The notes beneath the pieces were generated by a model. That model made no database searches. It was not told the DNA's origin and saw only the letters and a list, made by a program, of their open reading frames with translations. A program made the position numbers and the translations under genes. From the NCBI GenBank assembly GCA_900128565.1, contig LT635961.1, forward strand, positions 1-31,382: a stretch of 31,382 nt of DNA, read 5' to 3'. Within the stretch, counting starts at the first letter, position 1, and each line of letters starts with the position of its first letter. This document shows, in pieces, positions 7,981 through 18,900 of this stretch. Source of the DNA: Stramenopiles sp. TOSAG23-6 (lineage: Eukaryota; Sar).

Positions 7981-9803
7981 ATGAGCATGTCTTCTCGCCA
8001 GCGCCACTCTAAGGTACGATATTGTTTTGCTGACACAAAGCATTCTGATGTGTATACTGGCCTTCCTGCAACTCGTGGGGTAGGTGATCATCAAATGATG
8101 AAAGCCAACTCTAAATTTTTTGCTTATGGATTTGATGCACCAGGTGGGCCCCTCCTGGTGTGGCCGCATGAAAAAAAAGGCAAATTTTCTCGTCAACAGA
8201 TATTCCTTGGCCATGGTCATTCCGATTCAATTATGGATATCGACTTTTCTCCTTTCAATGATAACTTATTGGCCACAGGTTCTAGAGATGGTACCATCAA
8301 ACTCTGGCAACTTCCGGATAGTGGAACATCTGAAAAAAACATCAAACCCATAACTTCTCTTGATCAACATTCTAAACGTGTTTTATTTACTAAGTTTCAC
8401 CCAACCGCCGAGAATGTTTTTGCAACAGCAGGTTCAACACCTTCAAATGAGTTGTTCATTTGGGACATTTCGCGTGGTGAGCCAACCCTAACATTTGACT
8501 TAGAGTTACACTCTTCACAAATAGAAGATTTGAAGTGGAACGAAAATGGGTCTTTACTTTGTACCTCTGATAAGTCTTGTATAGTACGCATGTTCGATCC
8601 CCGTGCCCTTGCTGTGGGTAGTGAACCAGTCGTTTCTTTCAAGCCACATCAAGGACATCGTCCTATCAAGGTCTCTTTCATTCCAAAATTTGATCGCTTC
8701 ATAACTTGTGGGTTTACTAAGTCTAGTAAACGTGAGATGAAATTCTGGGATCCACGAAATCTTGATAAACCTATTCAAAAAATTGCTATGGGACAGTCAC
8801 CAGCTGTTTTGTATCCTTTCTTTGATCAAGGTACAAATATTCTGTACGTATGTGGTAAAGGTGAAAACGCCGTGCATCTCTATGAGGTAGTAAGTGGAAC
8901 TGAAAATATTGTTCACTTGTCCAATGTGAATGGAATCGAATCATCGAAAGGATGGTGTATATATGTTTTCATCATGAATTTCAATTTTTGTTTTCGTACC
9001 AAATTTTGTACCTAACAAATTTCATTTTGTTTTTTTCACAATACATGATGCCGAAACGATCTTGTGATGTCATGAAACATGAAGTAGCGAGATGTTTAAA
9101 ACTAACACGTAATGGTGTTGAATCTATGCGCTTCAGAATTCCTCGTAAATCTCGTGATTTCCAGGAAGATCTCTTCCCTGATGCACCTTTCCCATTAAAT
9201 CCTATGTCAGCTGATGATTATTTTTCTGGTAAAAATAAGGATCAAGAACTTAGTTCTTTAGATCCTAAACAGCGTACGGATGCATCAGGTGGATCAGTCT
9301 TTGTTGCAGCTAAAACATCTACAGAATTATCTGTCGAGTTGGCTGCTGCAAATGCAAAGATAGTCAAATTGGAAAAAATGAAACTTGAACTTCTTGCTAA
9401 ATTGAAAGCAAAAGGAATTACACCTTTAAAAATTACTCCTCCGCCAGCTCCTGTGATTAAAAAAACTGTTGTTGTTCCGCCAGCTCCTGTGTTTAAAAAA
9501 ACTGTTGTTGAAAAAGTTGTCGCTCCAGTTGTTGTGAAGACAGCAGCAGCTACATCACCTCCAGTAGTTAAAAAGATTTCACCAGCAAAAGAAGTAAAAC
9601 CTGTCAAAAAAATGCAGGTTGTCAAGAAGGCAGCATCGCCGAAGAAGGAAGTAAAACAAGAGAAAAAAATTAAAAAAAAGACTGTCATGAAAAAAGCAGA
9701 CTATATGAAAGAAATATCGAATATGTGTAAAGATCTTGACCGAAGCGATGTTAAAAAAATACACGTCCTGGTGAAAGAGATCTGGGAAGCTGATGGTAAC
9801 TAA
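7981..9803 (+). CDS. CORO: Coronin (actin-binding WD40 protein), two exons, about 578 residues
   Basis: Exon 1 (7981 to about 8958) encodes an N-terminal basic coronin signature and WD40 repeats such as GHSDSIMDIDFSP and LATGSRDGTIKLWQ. Exon 2 (about 9045-9803) continues with the family motif MPKRSCDV...HEVARCLKL and the conserved RIPRKS / FQEDLFPDA segment. The reading frame changes between the two, so an 86-nt piece must be removed. Coronins bind F-actin and the Arp2/3 complex at cortical actin. A coiled coil (about 418-450, TELSVELAAANAKIVKLEKM) matches the usual oligomerisation helix. Normally the protein would end there; here a Lys/Pro/Val-rich tail with two PPAPV-x-KK-T repeats and a final helical segment (about 541-578) follow. 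The start is the first ATG, matching coronin N-termini. AATAAA lies at 9916-9921, past the TAA stop. Confidence 0.9.
8957..9046 (+). other. Intron within coronin with non-canonical borders (86 nt removed)
   Basis: Homology demands joining K-G-W-(C or Y) to M-M-P-K-R. Removing 8959-9044 (AT...AC; sliding by one or two bases gives the same product) yields Cys. Removing 8957-9042 (GT...AT) yields Tyr. No AG occurs between 8957 and 9082. The first canonical choice, GT at 8957 to AG at 9083-9084, is in frame but would delete the conserved MMPKRSCDVMKHEV segment. The interval contains the repeat shared with the left edge and a CCTAAC branch-like core (9011-9016). Confidence 0.75.
8992..9022 (+). 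repeat. Intron repeat, copy 2 (introner-like)
   Basis: This stretch is 30/31 identical to positions 1-31 and in the same orientation. It is followed, as in copy 1, by T tracts and a CA(C/T)AAT motif just before ATGAT. It lies wholly inside the coronin intron. Confidence 0.7.
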
Positions 9804-9936
9804 TTCCTCTTTGTGATCCAGTAATATGCTTTGTCTCTAATTTATGTAATGCTATTTAGTAGTACACGAAATATTCATAGCGACGTAACGGTATACATCT
9901 AAAAAACAGCTACAAAATAAAATCGTTTTTCTCAAT

Positions 9937-10578
9937 TTATTTAAGATCTGATACACTCATATGACTCGCTAGAATAATATCCATTCTCTCTGTGGCCACT
10001 TTGCTTATCATCGAGTTCAGAACAAGATTACTTTGTCGTAATTCAGTTTTGACTTTTTGAAGTTCCCTTAAATGCCTTGCTTCGATTTCTTCTAGTTTTT
10101 GAGTATATTTTCTTTTTTCGTCTACTCTCACTCTACTAATGTCATCTTTTAATTTTTTTATGGTTGCATCTTTATCATCTATAATATCTCGCTTCAAAAT
10201 AATGTCTGTTTTTGATTTGGAGTGAGATAATTCCGATTCATATATACGACACAACTCATCCAAATCAGACATTCTATTTGCCCGTGATTTTGCACTGGCT
10301 GCCTGTAATATACATAATTCTTTTTGTGCAACCTTTAACTGAGATTGCAACGAAAGCAATTCTGTTTTCACTTTTTTTGTTTTAGTTGTGATTGTTGTAC
10401 GATCGCTTACAAGAGTATCTATTTCATCCCGAGCAAATCTCTCCAAACACTCCGAACGTGAAAGTCTTTTATCTGAATTTAATTGACGTAAACTAGCCAG
10501 TCTAAGTTGTTCTTTTAGAATCTCAATCTGGATTTCGGGTGTAACCGCATCTGGGCATTCTTTGCATTCAGTCTGCAT
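9937..10578 (-). CDS. Coiled-coil protein, 213 residues, unknown function
   Basis: The protein begins with a short Cys motif (C5, C8) and then is almost entirely predicted helix: heptad-like, charged sequence from about residue 15 to 200, for example ILKEQLRLASLRQLN and KLEEIEARHLRELQKVKTEL. There is no membrane segment or signal peptide. Length and composition are like small axonemal or basal-body coiled-coil proteins, but no diagnostic motif is visible, so that is only a suggestion. The start is the first ATG (complement of 10576-10578) and the stop is TAA. The gene is convergent with coronin (133 bp between stops) and divergent from the EF-hand gene; the 254-bp divergent region between them holds a strong hairpin. 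Confidence 0.65.
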   Translation of the reverse strand: MQTECKECPDAVTPEIQIEILKEQLRLASLRQLNSDKRLSRSECLERFARDEIDTLVSDRTTITTKTKKVKTELLSLQSQLKVAQKELCILQAASAKSRANRMSDLDELCRIYESELSHSKSKTDIILKRDIIDDKDATIKKLKDDISRVRVDEKRKYTQKLEEIEARHLRELQKVKTELRQSNLVLNSMISKVATERMDIILASHMSVSDLK

Positions 10579-10717
10579 TATTAACTAACATGAAATTTCG
10601 AAAAATTCAGAGTTAGCATATATATTCTGCAAATAAAAATGGCTTTTATGGTCTTTCCCACTTGTGCCAATAATGTATACGTTAAAAATTATGGATTAAT
10701 TTTATTTCCTTCTTGCT

Positions 10718-10747
10718 TCGTTTCGGGGATCCATATCCCCGAAACGA
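10718..10747. repeat. Perfect 13-bp inverted repeat with 4-nt loop
   Basis: The left arm TCGTTTCGGGGAT (10718-10730) pairs fully with the right arm at 10735-10747 around the loop CCAT. It is clearly more GC-rich than its AT-rich surroundings and is roughly midway between the divergent starts of the coiled-coil (10578) and EF-hand (10833) genes. It could be a palindromic transcription-factor site, a hairpin in the EF-hand mRNA leader, or the remains of a small inverted-repeat element. Confidence 0.6.
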
Positions 10748-10832
10748 CCGTTATTAAAAATTGTCGAGTCTTGAGTAGACGTAGTAGGTAGGACTGTCTT
10801 AAAATAATTAAACTTTAGATTACAATAGTAGT

Positions 10833-12881
10833 ATGCGTAAAATGACGAACCCCCCACCAACACCACAGGTCACAATTGAAGATGTTGAATCTGAGGATGA
10901 ACCTCCATTGATGCCGCACGAGTTAGTTCCAGCAAAAAAAGCGCACTCAAAAATTTTAGAAATCCGCCAAAAGTTTACAGCGTTAGATGCTGATAAATCT
11001 GGTTATCTTGATATTGATGCAGCTCGTCAACTCATGATTGCGTTGGAGATACCATCAACATACGACGTCCAGAAAAGTTTTTCTGAGATTGATATAGGAG
11101 AGCAAGGCAAATTTTGTGTGGATGAATTTATTTACTGGTACCGACTAAGGTTTCCTATAGACCCTGAAGATGTAATCAATAATCTACGATATATTTTTAA
11201 TATGTTTGATGAAGACGGTAATAATGAGTTAAGCAAAAAAGAAGTTCGTAAAGTTTTAAAGAAAATGGGTGTACAAGTTTCTACAAGAGTTTTTCGACGT
11301 AAGGGAAAAAAAAGAATGAGAGATATATTCAAATTGATGGATATTGAACATAAAGGGACGGTATCATTTTCAAATTTTCTTCAGTGGCATAAACGAGAGT
11401 ATCAGCAACTCCATGCGTGGGAAGTTGAAAATAATACTGAACACGTTCGTACTTTAGAAACAGATGTCGTGATTCGTAATGAAAGTAAAGTAGATCCTTC
11501 GCTTGGAGAAACCACGGGAAAAAACGTGTTAAAAAATGAAAAAGATGAAGCAATAGAAACGGCAAAACGACGGATACCACAAATCAAACAAATAATGGGA
11601 AACATCGAAAAAAAAATGACAGAAGAAAAAGGTGTACTCAACACAGAAAAAAAGATATCAGAAAATGAACCACCACCACCGCCACCACCGCCAATGGTAC
11701 CCACAGAAAAAAATATGACAGAAGAAAAAAACAAAAAGAAAAAAGAACCAGTAGAGACGGCAATAAAAGAGATACCACAAGATGTATCACCACCACCACC
11801 ACCACCACCACCGATGGTACCCACAGAAAAAAATATGAAAGAAGAAAAAAACAAAAATAAAAAAGAACCAATAGAGACGGCAATAAAAGAGATACCACAA
11901 GTTGTATCACCACCACCACCACCACCGATGGTGCCCACGAAAAACAATATGGCAGAAGAAAAAAACAAAAATAAAAATGAACCAATAGAGACGGCAATGA
12001 AAGAGACATCAGAAGCCATAGACAAAAATATGCCTGAAAGTGAAGCTGTTGTGTCTTTTGATGTAGGCTCCAGCGAAGCAGGTGAATCTGTTATTTTGAT
12101 GAAAAACAAGAAGAACATAGAGACGGAAGGTGAACCCGAAGAAAACAAATGTAATAATGACGAAAATAGTACCAAACAAACGCAAGTATTTAATGACATA
12201 CAAAAACGAAAATTGAATATAATTTCTAGAGATTCTGCTGTTAAACAATTTCAAAACATCATTTTGCATCTACATGAATATGATTCTGACCATTGGTATG
12301 AGCCTCTCAAAAAAAGCTTAGAATGTTGCAAAGAAGTAGGTATGTCTGGTTATGAAGTTTTCAAACATTTAAAAACTTTGGATTTTAATAGTGAAAATCC
12401 AACTGAATATAACACCGAAATTAAAACTACTGAAAATTCATCACAATTACAGTCCCAGGAAAAAGATATAGTGGAAGAGAAACCCATTCATGAACTGGTT
12501 CGATGTATTTCGCCAAAGAATGAAGAGAAAATCATTATAAAGAATTTGGAAACTAGTGAATCCATAAATCCTTTGTCTAAAGCCAAAGCGATGCGTGAGT
12601 TAATAAATTTACACATTGCATTAAAAGTGAATCTTAGATATCAAACTGTCGGAGAGATAGAAAGTTATATAATGGCAGATGTGAATACAAAGACTCGATA
12701 TATAGAAAAAAATATTTTGCAGAAAAAAATCACAAAACTGGCACGTTTAACTTCTCATGAAAGTTTAACGCTTCACAAAGTTTTCAGTGTCGATGAAAAT
12801 GGTATGACTTGTGTAGACGATTTTTTGGCGTTCATCAAACTTCCCAGCTCGCAATTAGTTTCTTCAAGTGAAATGTTATGA
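10833..12881 (+). CDS. EF-hand protein with proline-rich tandem repeats
   Basis: The 682-residue protein starts with a calmodulin-like block of four EF-hand units (about 40-190). Loops begin at D52, D87, D126 and D170. Only the third (D126-E-D-G-N-N-E-L-S-K-K-E137) has a full canonical set of ligands; the first, second and fourth lack key positions (A63, G89, N181). A long charged linker follows with three copies of a repeat of about 40 residues, each with a run of 6-9 prolines, MVPT, and a Lys/Glu-rich segment ending near ETAIKEIPQ. The C-terminal third is helical and includes a degenerate EF-like motif (DENGMTCVDDF). Poly-proline runs bind profilin, SH3 or WW domains in other proteins. A calcium-responsive adaptor is a plausible role, perhaps cytoskeletal, but this is inference. 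AATAAA hexamers lie at 12910-12915 and 12929-12934. It converges with the dynein gene. Confidence 0.75.
   Translation: MRKMTNPPPTPQVTIEDVESEDEPPLMPHELVPAKKAHSKILEIRQKFTALDADKSGYLDIDAARQLMIALEIPSTYDVQKSFSEIDIGEQGKFCVDEFIYWYRLRFPIDPEDVINNLRYIFNMFDEDGNNELSKKEVRKVLKKMGVQVSTRVFRRKGKKRMRDIFKLMDIEHKGTVSFSNFLQWHKREYQQLHAWEVENNTEHVRTLETDVVIRNESKVDPSLGETTGKNVLKNEKDEAIETAKRRIPQIKQIMGNIEKKMTEEKGVLNTEKKISENEPPPPPPPPMVPTEKNMTEEKNKKKKEPVETAIKEIPQDVSPPPPPPPPMVPTEKNMKEEKNKNKKEPIETAIKEIPQVVSPPPPPPMVPTKNNMAEEKNKNKNEPIETAMKETSEAIDKNMPESEAVVSFDVGSSEAGESVILMKNKKNIETEGEPEENKCNNDENSTKQTQVFNDIQKRKLNIISRDSAVKQFQNIILHLHEYDSDHWYEPLKKSLECCKEVGMSGYEVFKHLKTLDFNSENPTEYNTEIKTTENSSQLQSQEKDIVEEKPIHELVRCISPKNEEKIIIKNLETSESINPLSKAKAMRELINLHIALKVNLRYQTVGEIESYIMADVNTKTRYIEKNILQKKITKLARLTSHESLTLHKVFSVDENGMTCVDDFLAFIKLPSSQLVSSSEML
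11668..12015 (+). repeat. Three in-frame tandem repeats of about 114-120 bp
   Basis: Within the EF-hand gene, the units start at about 11668, 11788 and 11908. The CCACAGAAAAAAATATG landmark at 11700-11716 recurs 120 bp later; the third unit is 6 bp shorter because of fewer CCA/CCG codons. Length change by proline-codon number suggests slippage. All units stay in frame. Confidence 0.7.
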
Positions 12882-12990
12882 AATTGTTTCCACAAAGATA
12901 AGATTTTGTAATAAAATATAAGCCTAAAAATAAAGCCAATTTTTTTGGGCTCTCTGTGTAACTTATAAAGGATTTATTTTTTATATTTTT

Positions 12991-15900
12991 TTAATCTTTT
13001 TCTTTCTCCCCGGCTTTGTCTATTGTCAATAAAATAGCTGTGCCATTATCTATCCATTTCGAATGTTTATCCATCGTGTTCATTGTTGCAATAAATTGGA
13101 ATTCCGAGACTCTCTCATTCGATAAGTATACAGGACATTCAAAAATATCATCATTGTTCCGAAGATATCCAGCTTCGATTCTTTTCCACTTGGGATTAAT
13201 ACGAATTGGGCGTATAAGCATAATTGGTAATCTGAAAAACTTTGTGTTTGTAATTGAATCGTCCAAACATCCTCCATATTGAGAATTGCCTATACTTTCT
13301 ATATCACTACTGGTTGGCTTCTCCCAGCTAGCGCCAATTAGATACATATCATGTGCATAACTGCCTCCCATATCTGGATGTTCATTAATGTTTTCAGTGT
13401 TAGAATACACAGTAACTTTAGTTTCTAATGTAAATGCTTCAATAGGGTGATTTTGCTCTTTAGCGGCGGATTGTAATATTGCAGATAAATATTTTTTCGG
13501 TGCAAATAATCCACCGAGCCAAATAGAGACTGGGCGCTCCATTTCACTCACCCATACATTCAATTGATCAACTCTAGCAAGTACATTATCCCACCAGTCA
13601 GTTAGTGATTGCTTCCATTTCCATGATAATTGAATCCACTGGTATGGTACTTTTTTAGAAAATATAGTTTTTATAATTTCAACGAGTTCATCTGTCATAT
13701 TAATCTTATTATCAAGCGCAAGAGCTATTTCATCCAACGATTTCTTGAGTTTTCCCAAGAAAATGTTCATCTGCAAGCACTCCTGAATGGCGAATCTCGC
13801 ATAAGGTGCATTCACATCATCCATAAGAACTGGCTCAGCTGCAATGTTTACATCATTCATGTTGAATTCTCGTGGCATCTTCGCAATTAGAACATCAATC
13901 TTCTCTTTGACATATTTCTCTCGATCCTTCAACAACTGAAGACTCTTTGATATTTTCTCTTCTACCGGTGGTTTACGTTTTGGTGCACCATCATTGTCGG
14001 CTACATTATTAGAATTGCCGTCACTGGTGGATGATAATGCTCCGGCTGTCTGGGCTTCATTCTGATCAAACTGTAATTTTTCGATTAGCTTTGAATGGGG
14101 TTGCATTATAATTTCACTTCCAAAAATATGCATCCCGTTTTTACAAATATATCCAAGTTCATCCACGAGAAGATTTCGCCCTGAATTTTCGTGAATGCCA
14201 AATGAACTAGAATTTGTGACTGAAGGTAAATTATCAGTAATGTGCTCTAAATAATCTTCATATTCTGCGCTAGCGTTGTCTAATGATGGGAAGTCTGGTA
14301 AAATATCACATTGCTCAAATAGTTCAGCGACAAACATTTTATCTAAATAATTTCGTGTAATACGGAGATCCCAAAAATTACTCATATGACCTCCATACAC
14401 CAACTCAGCAAAAATGTATCTCAGTTCTTCCCATGGAATTGAAATCTGTTTATCGAGATATCGTTCCATGATATTGATACATGTACCAAGGTCTCGTTTA
14501 TTGAATCGATAATTGTTACTCCAGCCAACAGACCCATATCGCTTTCTACCAACCAAAATTGCATGAAGAGAACATAGCGCAAAACTCAGTGCTTTGAACT
14601 CGGTAGGCTTCTCAGCCTCAAGAATTCTTTCTGGTGGAATTACCGACCAAGCTGATCTCATTATATGTGGTAACTCATTAGGTTCGTCATTGCAAACTTG
14701 TACACATTCTCTAAGTAAACTCTCAGGCAAAATTCGTCCAATTTCAATAACACTTGCTGGTGTTGTATTCGTATTAGACTCATTTGTTGATATAGAGAGC
14801 AAAACCCGGAAGTCTTCGTGGGCTTGACTTGTAACTGATTCTAATATCTCTTCGAGGCGGAGAAAAGTTTCCGGGACCAAATGTAAATTTTGTAGCAATA
14901 TCCATCCACCCTCTTTGCCAAGCCTTCGAATCTCTGTTTCCATAAAATCTTGATTATTCCCGCCGAGAGCAATAACCACAAATTTTCCATTGGATGGTGT
15001 AAAATCAAGTTGTGATGACATTGCTTCCACCCATGCAGTGGGGTCTTGACCTGGTACTAACACAAATAAAATTGGATTACACGATCTACTCTTTTCGTAA
15101 AGTTTCTTCATTGAAAATGAAGTATGTTTTACATATTCTGGGCCTAGATTAGATTCGATACAAGCTAGTATCATGTGTTTTGCGCGATCAGGACGAAGTG
15201 TTTGGATAAGCAAAATACGATCGAAATAGTCCAAATTTTCATACGGCTCTCCACCGGGGATCACTTCATTTTCTGGTTCGGCACTGAAATACCAATCAAA
15301 CCATTCTTCACTGTCTGCTTGCATGTGTGATGATATGTACCTATACTCTGAGAACTCGTTTAATGCGCATACCTTGGCCCATGCTTCAGTTGATAACCAA
15401 CCGCTAATTTGACCCATTTCACTTGGATTGGGATTAGATGGCGAATGAAGTAAATGCTCCAATTTCTTTGGGTGAATCTTTCTACTTATAGCCATAACTT
15501 TGCAGAAAAAGAGGAGTGCAAGTGTAGTATGGTCGTGATTATATATTGATCGTTTAACATCATTAAAAACAAAACTCGTTACCTTGTCTTGCATAACTAT
15601 ATTCTGTTCTTCTATTTCATCATCATCAAGCATTCCAGGTGTCGCATTTGGCATAAATACATTTCGAACGTTCTGTGGTGTTGGCAAACGTGCGGCTCGT
15701 AATAAATCAACACCCCAAATATAGCGTAATGTTGACTCAAGTTCACTACCGGCTACACGTTTTTTCTTGTCGAGTGACCTCGAGCCTCCACTATTATTTC
15801 CACTGGAAGATTTATCTAATGCTCGTGCAAATGTAATTACAAAAGAGTTCAATGAAAACACATAATTAGGATTTATCTTATGAAGATCGCTCAGTAGCAT

Positions 15901-18900
15901 AAAGATATTAGCACCACGCTCGGCGACTGGTCGGTACTTCTCTATAATTTCTTCCAGTTGAGTGGCAGTTGATTCAACAATGGAAAGCTTTTGTTTTGCA
16001 CTTTTTGCTGCAATTTTTGCACGTTCAAGAATATCAACAATTTCTTGGTCCTGGCAGACATCAACCTCCGCGTCGGCTAGTTTCTGTAATATTAGTGATT
16101 GAAGTCCTGCTAGCTGAATCTTTGATGTTGAACGTTGAATTGTATTGTTGGCAAACCTCTCTGCAATATCTGGTCTTTGTTTCCGAATTACGACGGCTAA
16201 TAATTGTTCTTCCAAACACTCTTGATTTACTGTAAAATCAACGAAAGTACAAGCTCCAAGTATACTATCAGAAAATTTAGGATTGCTTAAACGAGTTGCC
16301 ATATATAGTCGAAATGATCCGTGCATCTCAAATTCCGATCCACCCAATACTACATAATTTGTATTGCCTCTCTCATGTATCCTTTGTTTAATCAAGTTCA
16401 TCAAGATTGGTGGGAATTCTTCTTTCACGCCCTCCAAGAGAACAATTTGACCCTCCTCGAGGGCACCACTTAATATTTGCACGAATGCTTTCATCCCTAT
16501 ACGTAGATACAAGATATTACTCGATGGTTGTTCATCACCTGTACTTGCATTTGTGTTTTTCGTTGATTCGTACCGAGATTTAATCCAATGTACAGCTTGC
16601 AACTGAGGATCTAAAAGAAGTGGCCAGCGTTTGCTTTTTCTAGCGATAATTGCATTTTCAATTGAGGATCGATCGTTCGACAATGTTTCAGAAATAAGTT
16701 TGTCTTCATATTCATCACTAAGTAAAGCATACGCAGGATTGACAACCGTGTTCAAAGATATGTTAATCTGAGAGTTTCTCAAAAATGGCAGCCATGTTTG
16801 AGATAATAAAGTCCAGCGATGTTTAGTATCAAAAGGACCTACAAATGAAACAAAAGCAGAAGCTAAAGTGACATCACCAACCAAGTAATCACCATAGTTC
16901 TTAATCTCTTTTTGTTTTTGAAGCCATATGTCTTCTTCATCAAAAAGTGATCGGGCGAGTCTTCGAGCTAGCTTAAGTTTTGTCCGCCCAACAGTGAGCT
17001 TCATCACAGCGTCATCTTTTTCCTCTTCGGCAGACTCAAAATCTTTATTAAGTTGATTCAGAACTAATTGCATATCTTTAAGTTCTACTGTTCGATTATT
17101 AAGATTTTTATTTGCCTCCGCGAGATTTTCTGTTGCTTTTGCCAATGCTTCCCGCAATGGTGCCGTCGAAATGTAGACGTCATAATATGCTACAATGTTA
17201 ATTACCCATGAAACTAATATCCCTGCAGCAATATTTCGCGACGAGATAAGATCAACATCAAAATACTCATTTTCGATATATTGCCGAACTTCTTTCATGT
17301 TAATGGCAGGGATTTTCATGTCATGTAAAAGTTCTTGATATCCCTTGAGTTTTTCTATAAACACATTAATATTAGGCAACAAGGTTTTTATACACATTTT
17401 CCATGAACGATCGCGAATACGCCCACTTGAATCCACCCCATCAGTGATGTGAACTCCTGCAAAGAGCACCATAATCGCAGCAAAAACATCATCAACTCCC
17501 TTAGGAGGATCTTTTAATGTTTTACAAACACCCAGATCTCTCTTATCAATAGTTTCTGCAGCAATCTGAGAACGTACAAGTGCTGGCTCTCCTTTTTTAA
17601 GCTCTCCTTCGCACATTTCCCTCTTTGCGTGTGCGTCTTTTTGTACATTGGTACATATTTCTTGCTCCTGGCTGCATTTAAGACTTGCAAAGTCAACAAG
17701 AGACTTTTGTTCCGATACTTTAACTGCCAAATCTTCAGCTTCCTTTTTCTTTTCTTCGGCAGCTTCTTCCAAGAACTCCATATTATCTTCGATCTCGCCG
17801 ACATCATTCTTTGTCCTTCGAAGTTTATCAATGCCAATTTTCAAACGCTCAGTATCCGTTTCTACAGCGGCTGACTTCGTTTTTAAACCATGACGTAAAC
17901 GACGAAGCATATCAATATAATCTAGTGGTGCTATGTATACATGTCGTTGTGTATTCTCAAAATAAGTTTCCACCATTTCGGTGCTGCTACTATATACTAG
18001 TGGGATAAATTCTTCAACAACTTTAGCAGCTTTAACTTTATCCTCCCCAAATTCTGCAATATAGTTTGGCTCATCATCTTTTTTATCATCGCCCTCTTCA
18101 CCACCTTCAACTTGATCGTCGATAGATTTTTCCTCCGTAGGTGCAGCCAGAAACATTTGAGATATTTCTTGTAAAGTTGATACAGGCCATGATCTAAACC
18201 AATCTATTGTTGGGCATAAAAGTAGGCTCGGAAATCGTTTTGCTCGGGGCGAGAAATCAGGTGTAGTCGGAGACATGCACAAGATAACTTTGACATTTTT
18301 CTTTACTTTACCGATGAACCAATCCCATGACATTTCGTTGTCTATTGTAAGAACACGAAGTTCTGTTTTAGCTTTTGCCATTACATCTGTAATTATTGCA
18401 TCTTTTTCATCTTGGGGATATAAATCTTGTATTTCACAAGTGCTTATTAAATCAGATATAATCAATAGGATATCATCATTTCGTAAATATTCCTCGGTCA
18501 ATAAAAGTACTTGCTGTTTATCAGGGGCACCAGCAAGGACAAACATTTCTTTGAGGCGTTCCTTAAGCCCTGTTGCATTTTCAGAGTCTAATGCATGTAT
18601 GGGCATATTATTCATATGACAAGCAATTCGAGCAAGGGATTGTTTTCCCGTACAACCATGACCAATGAGACACACGTGACCTTGTCGCTGCAAAAGAATT
18701 CGTGTTATACGCGTGATATGTGACATGGCATCATTAAATAAAATCAAATCAATCTTTGGTTCATGTTTGTTGTGCTTTTCTACAGCTACAGATAGTTGCT
18801 CTCGAAGACTTTCCCAAGTAAGTACCGAATCATACACTTGTTCGTCAAGACTCTCCGCATAATGAAAGTAGCACAATGGCTCTGTTTGTGCCTGATTAAA

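Noticed and set aside
8959-9044. Frameshift or assembly error splitting coronin
   Set aside because: The gap is an 86-nt non-coding, T-rich segment with a branch-like core repeated elsewhere in the window, not a one- or two-base slip. Resequencing could still alter the border bases.
9242-9688. 148-residue minus-strand frame rich in Thr, Gly and Phe
   Set aside because: It lies opposite the Lys/Pro/Val-rich coronin tail and is explained by its composition.
11402-12199. 265-residue minus-strand frame with Gly runs, plus two overlapping minus frames rich in Val and Phe
   Set aside because: These are mirror images of the proline/Glu/Lys repeats of the EF-hand gene; the repeats keep the opposite strand open. 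No protein features beyond low complexity.
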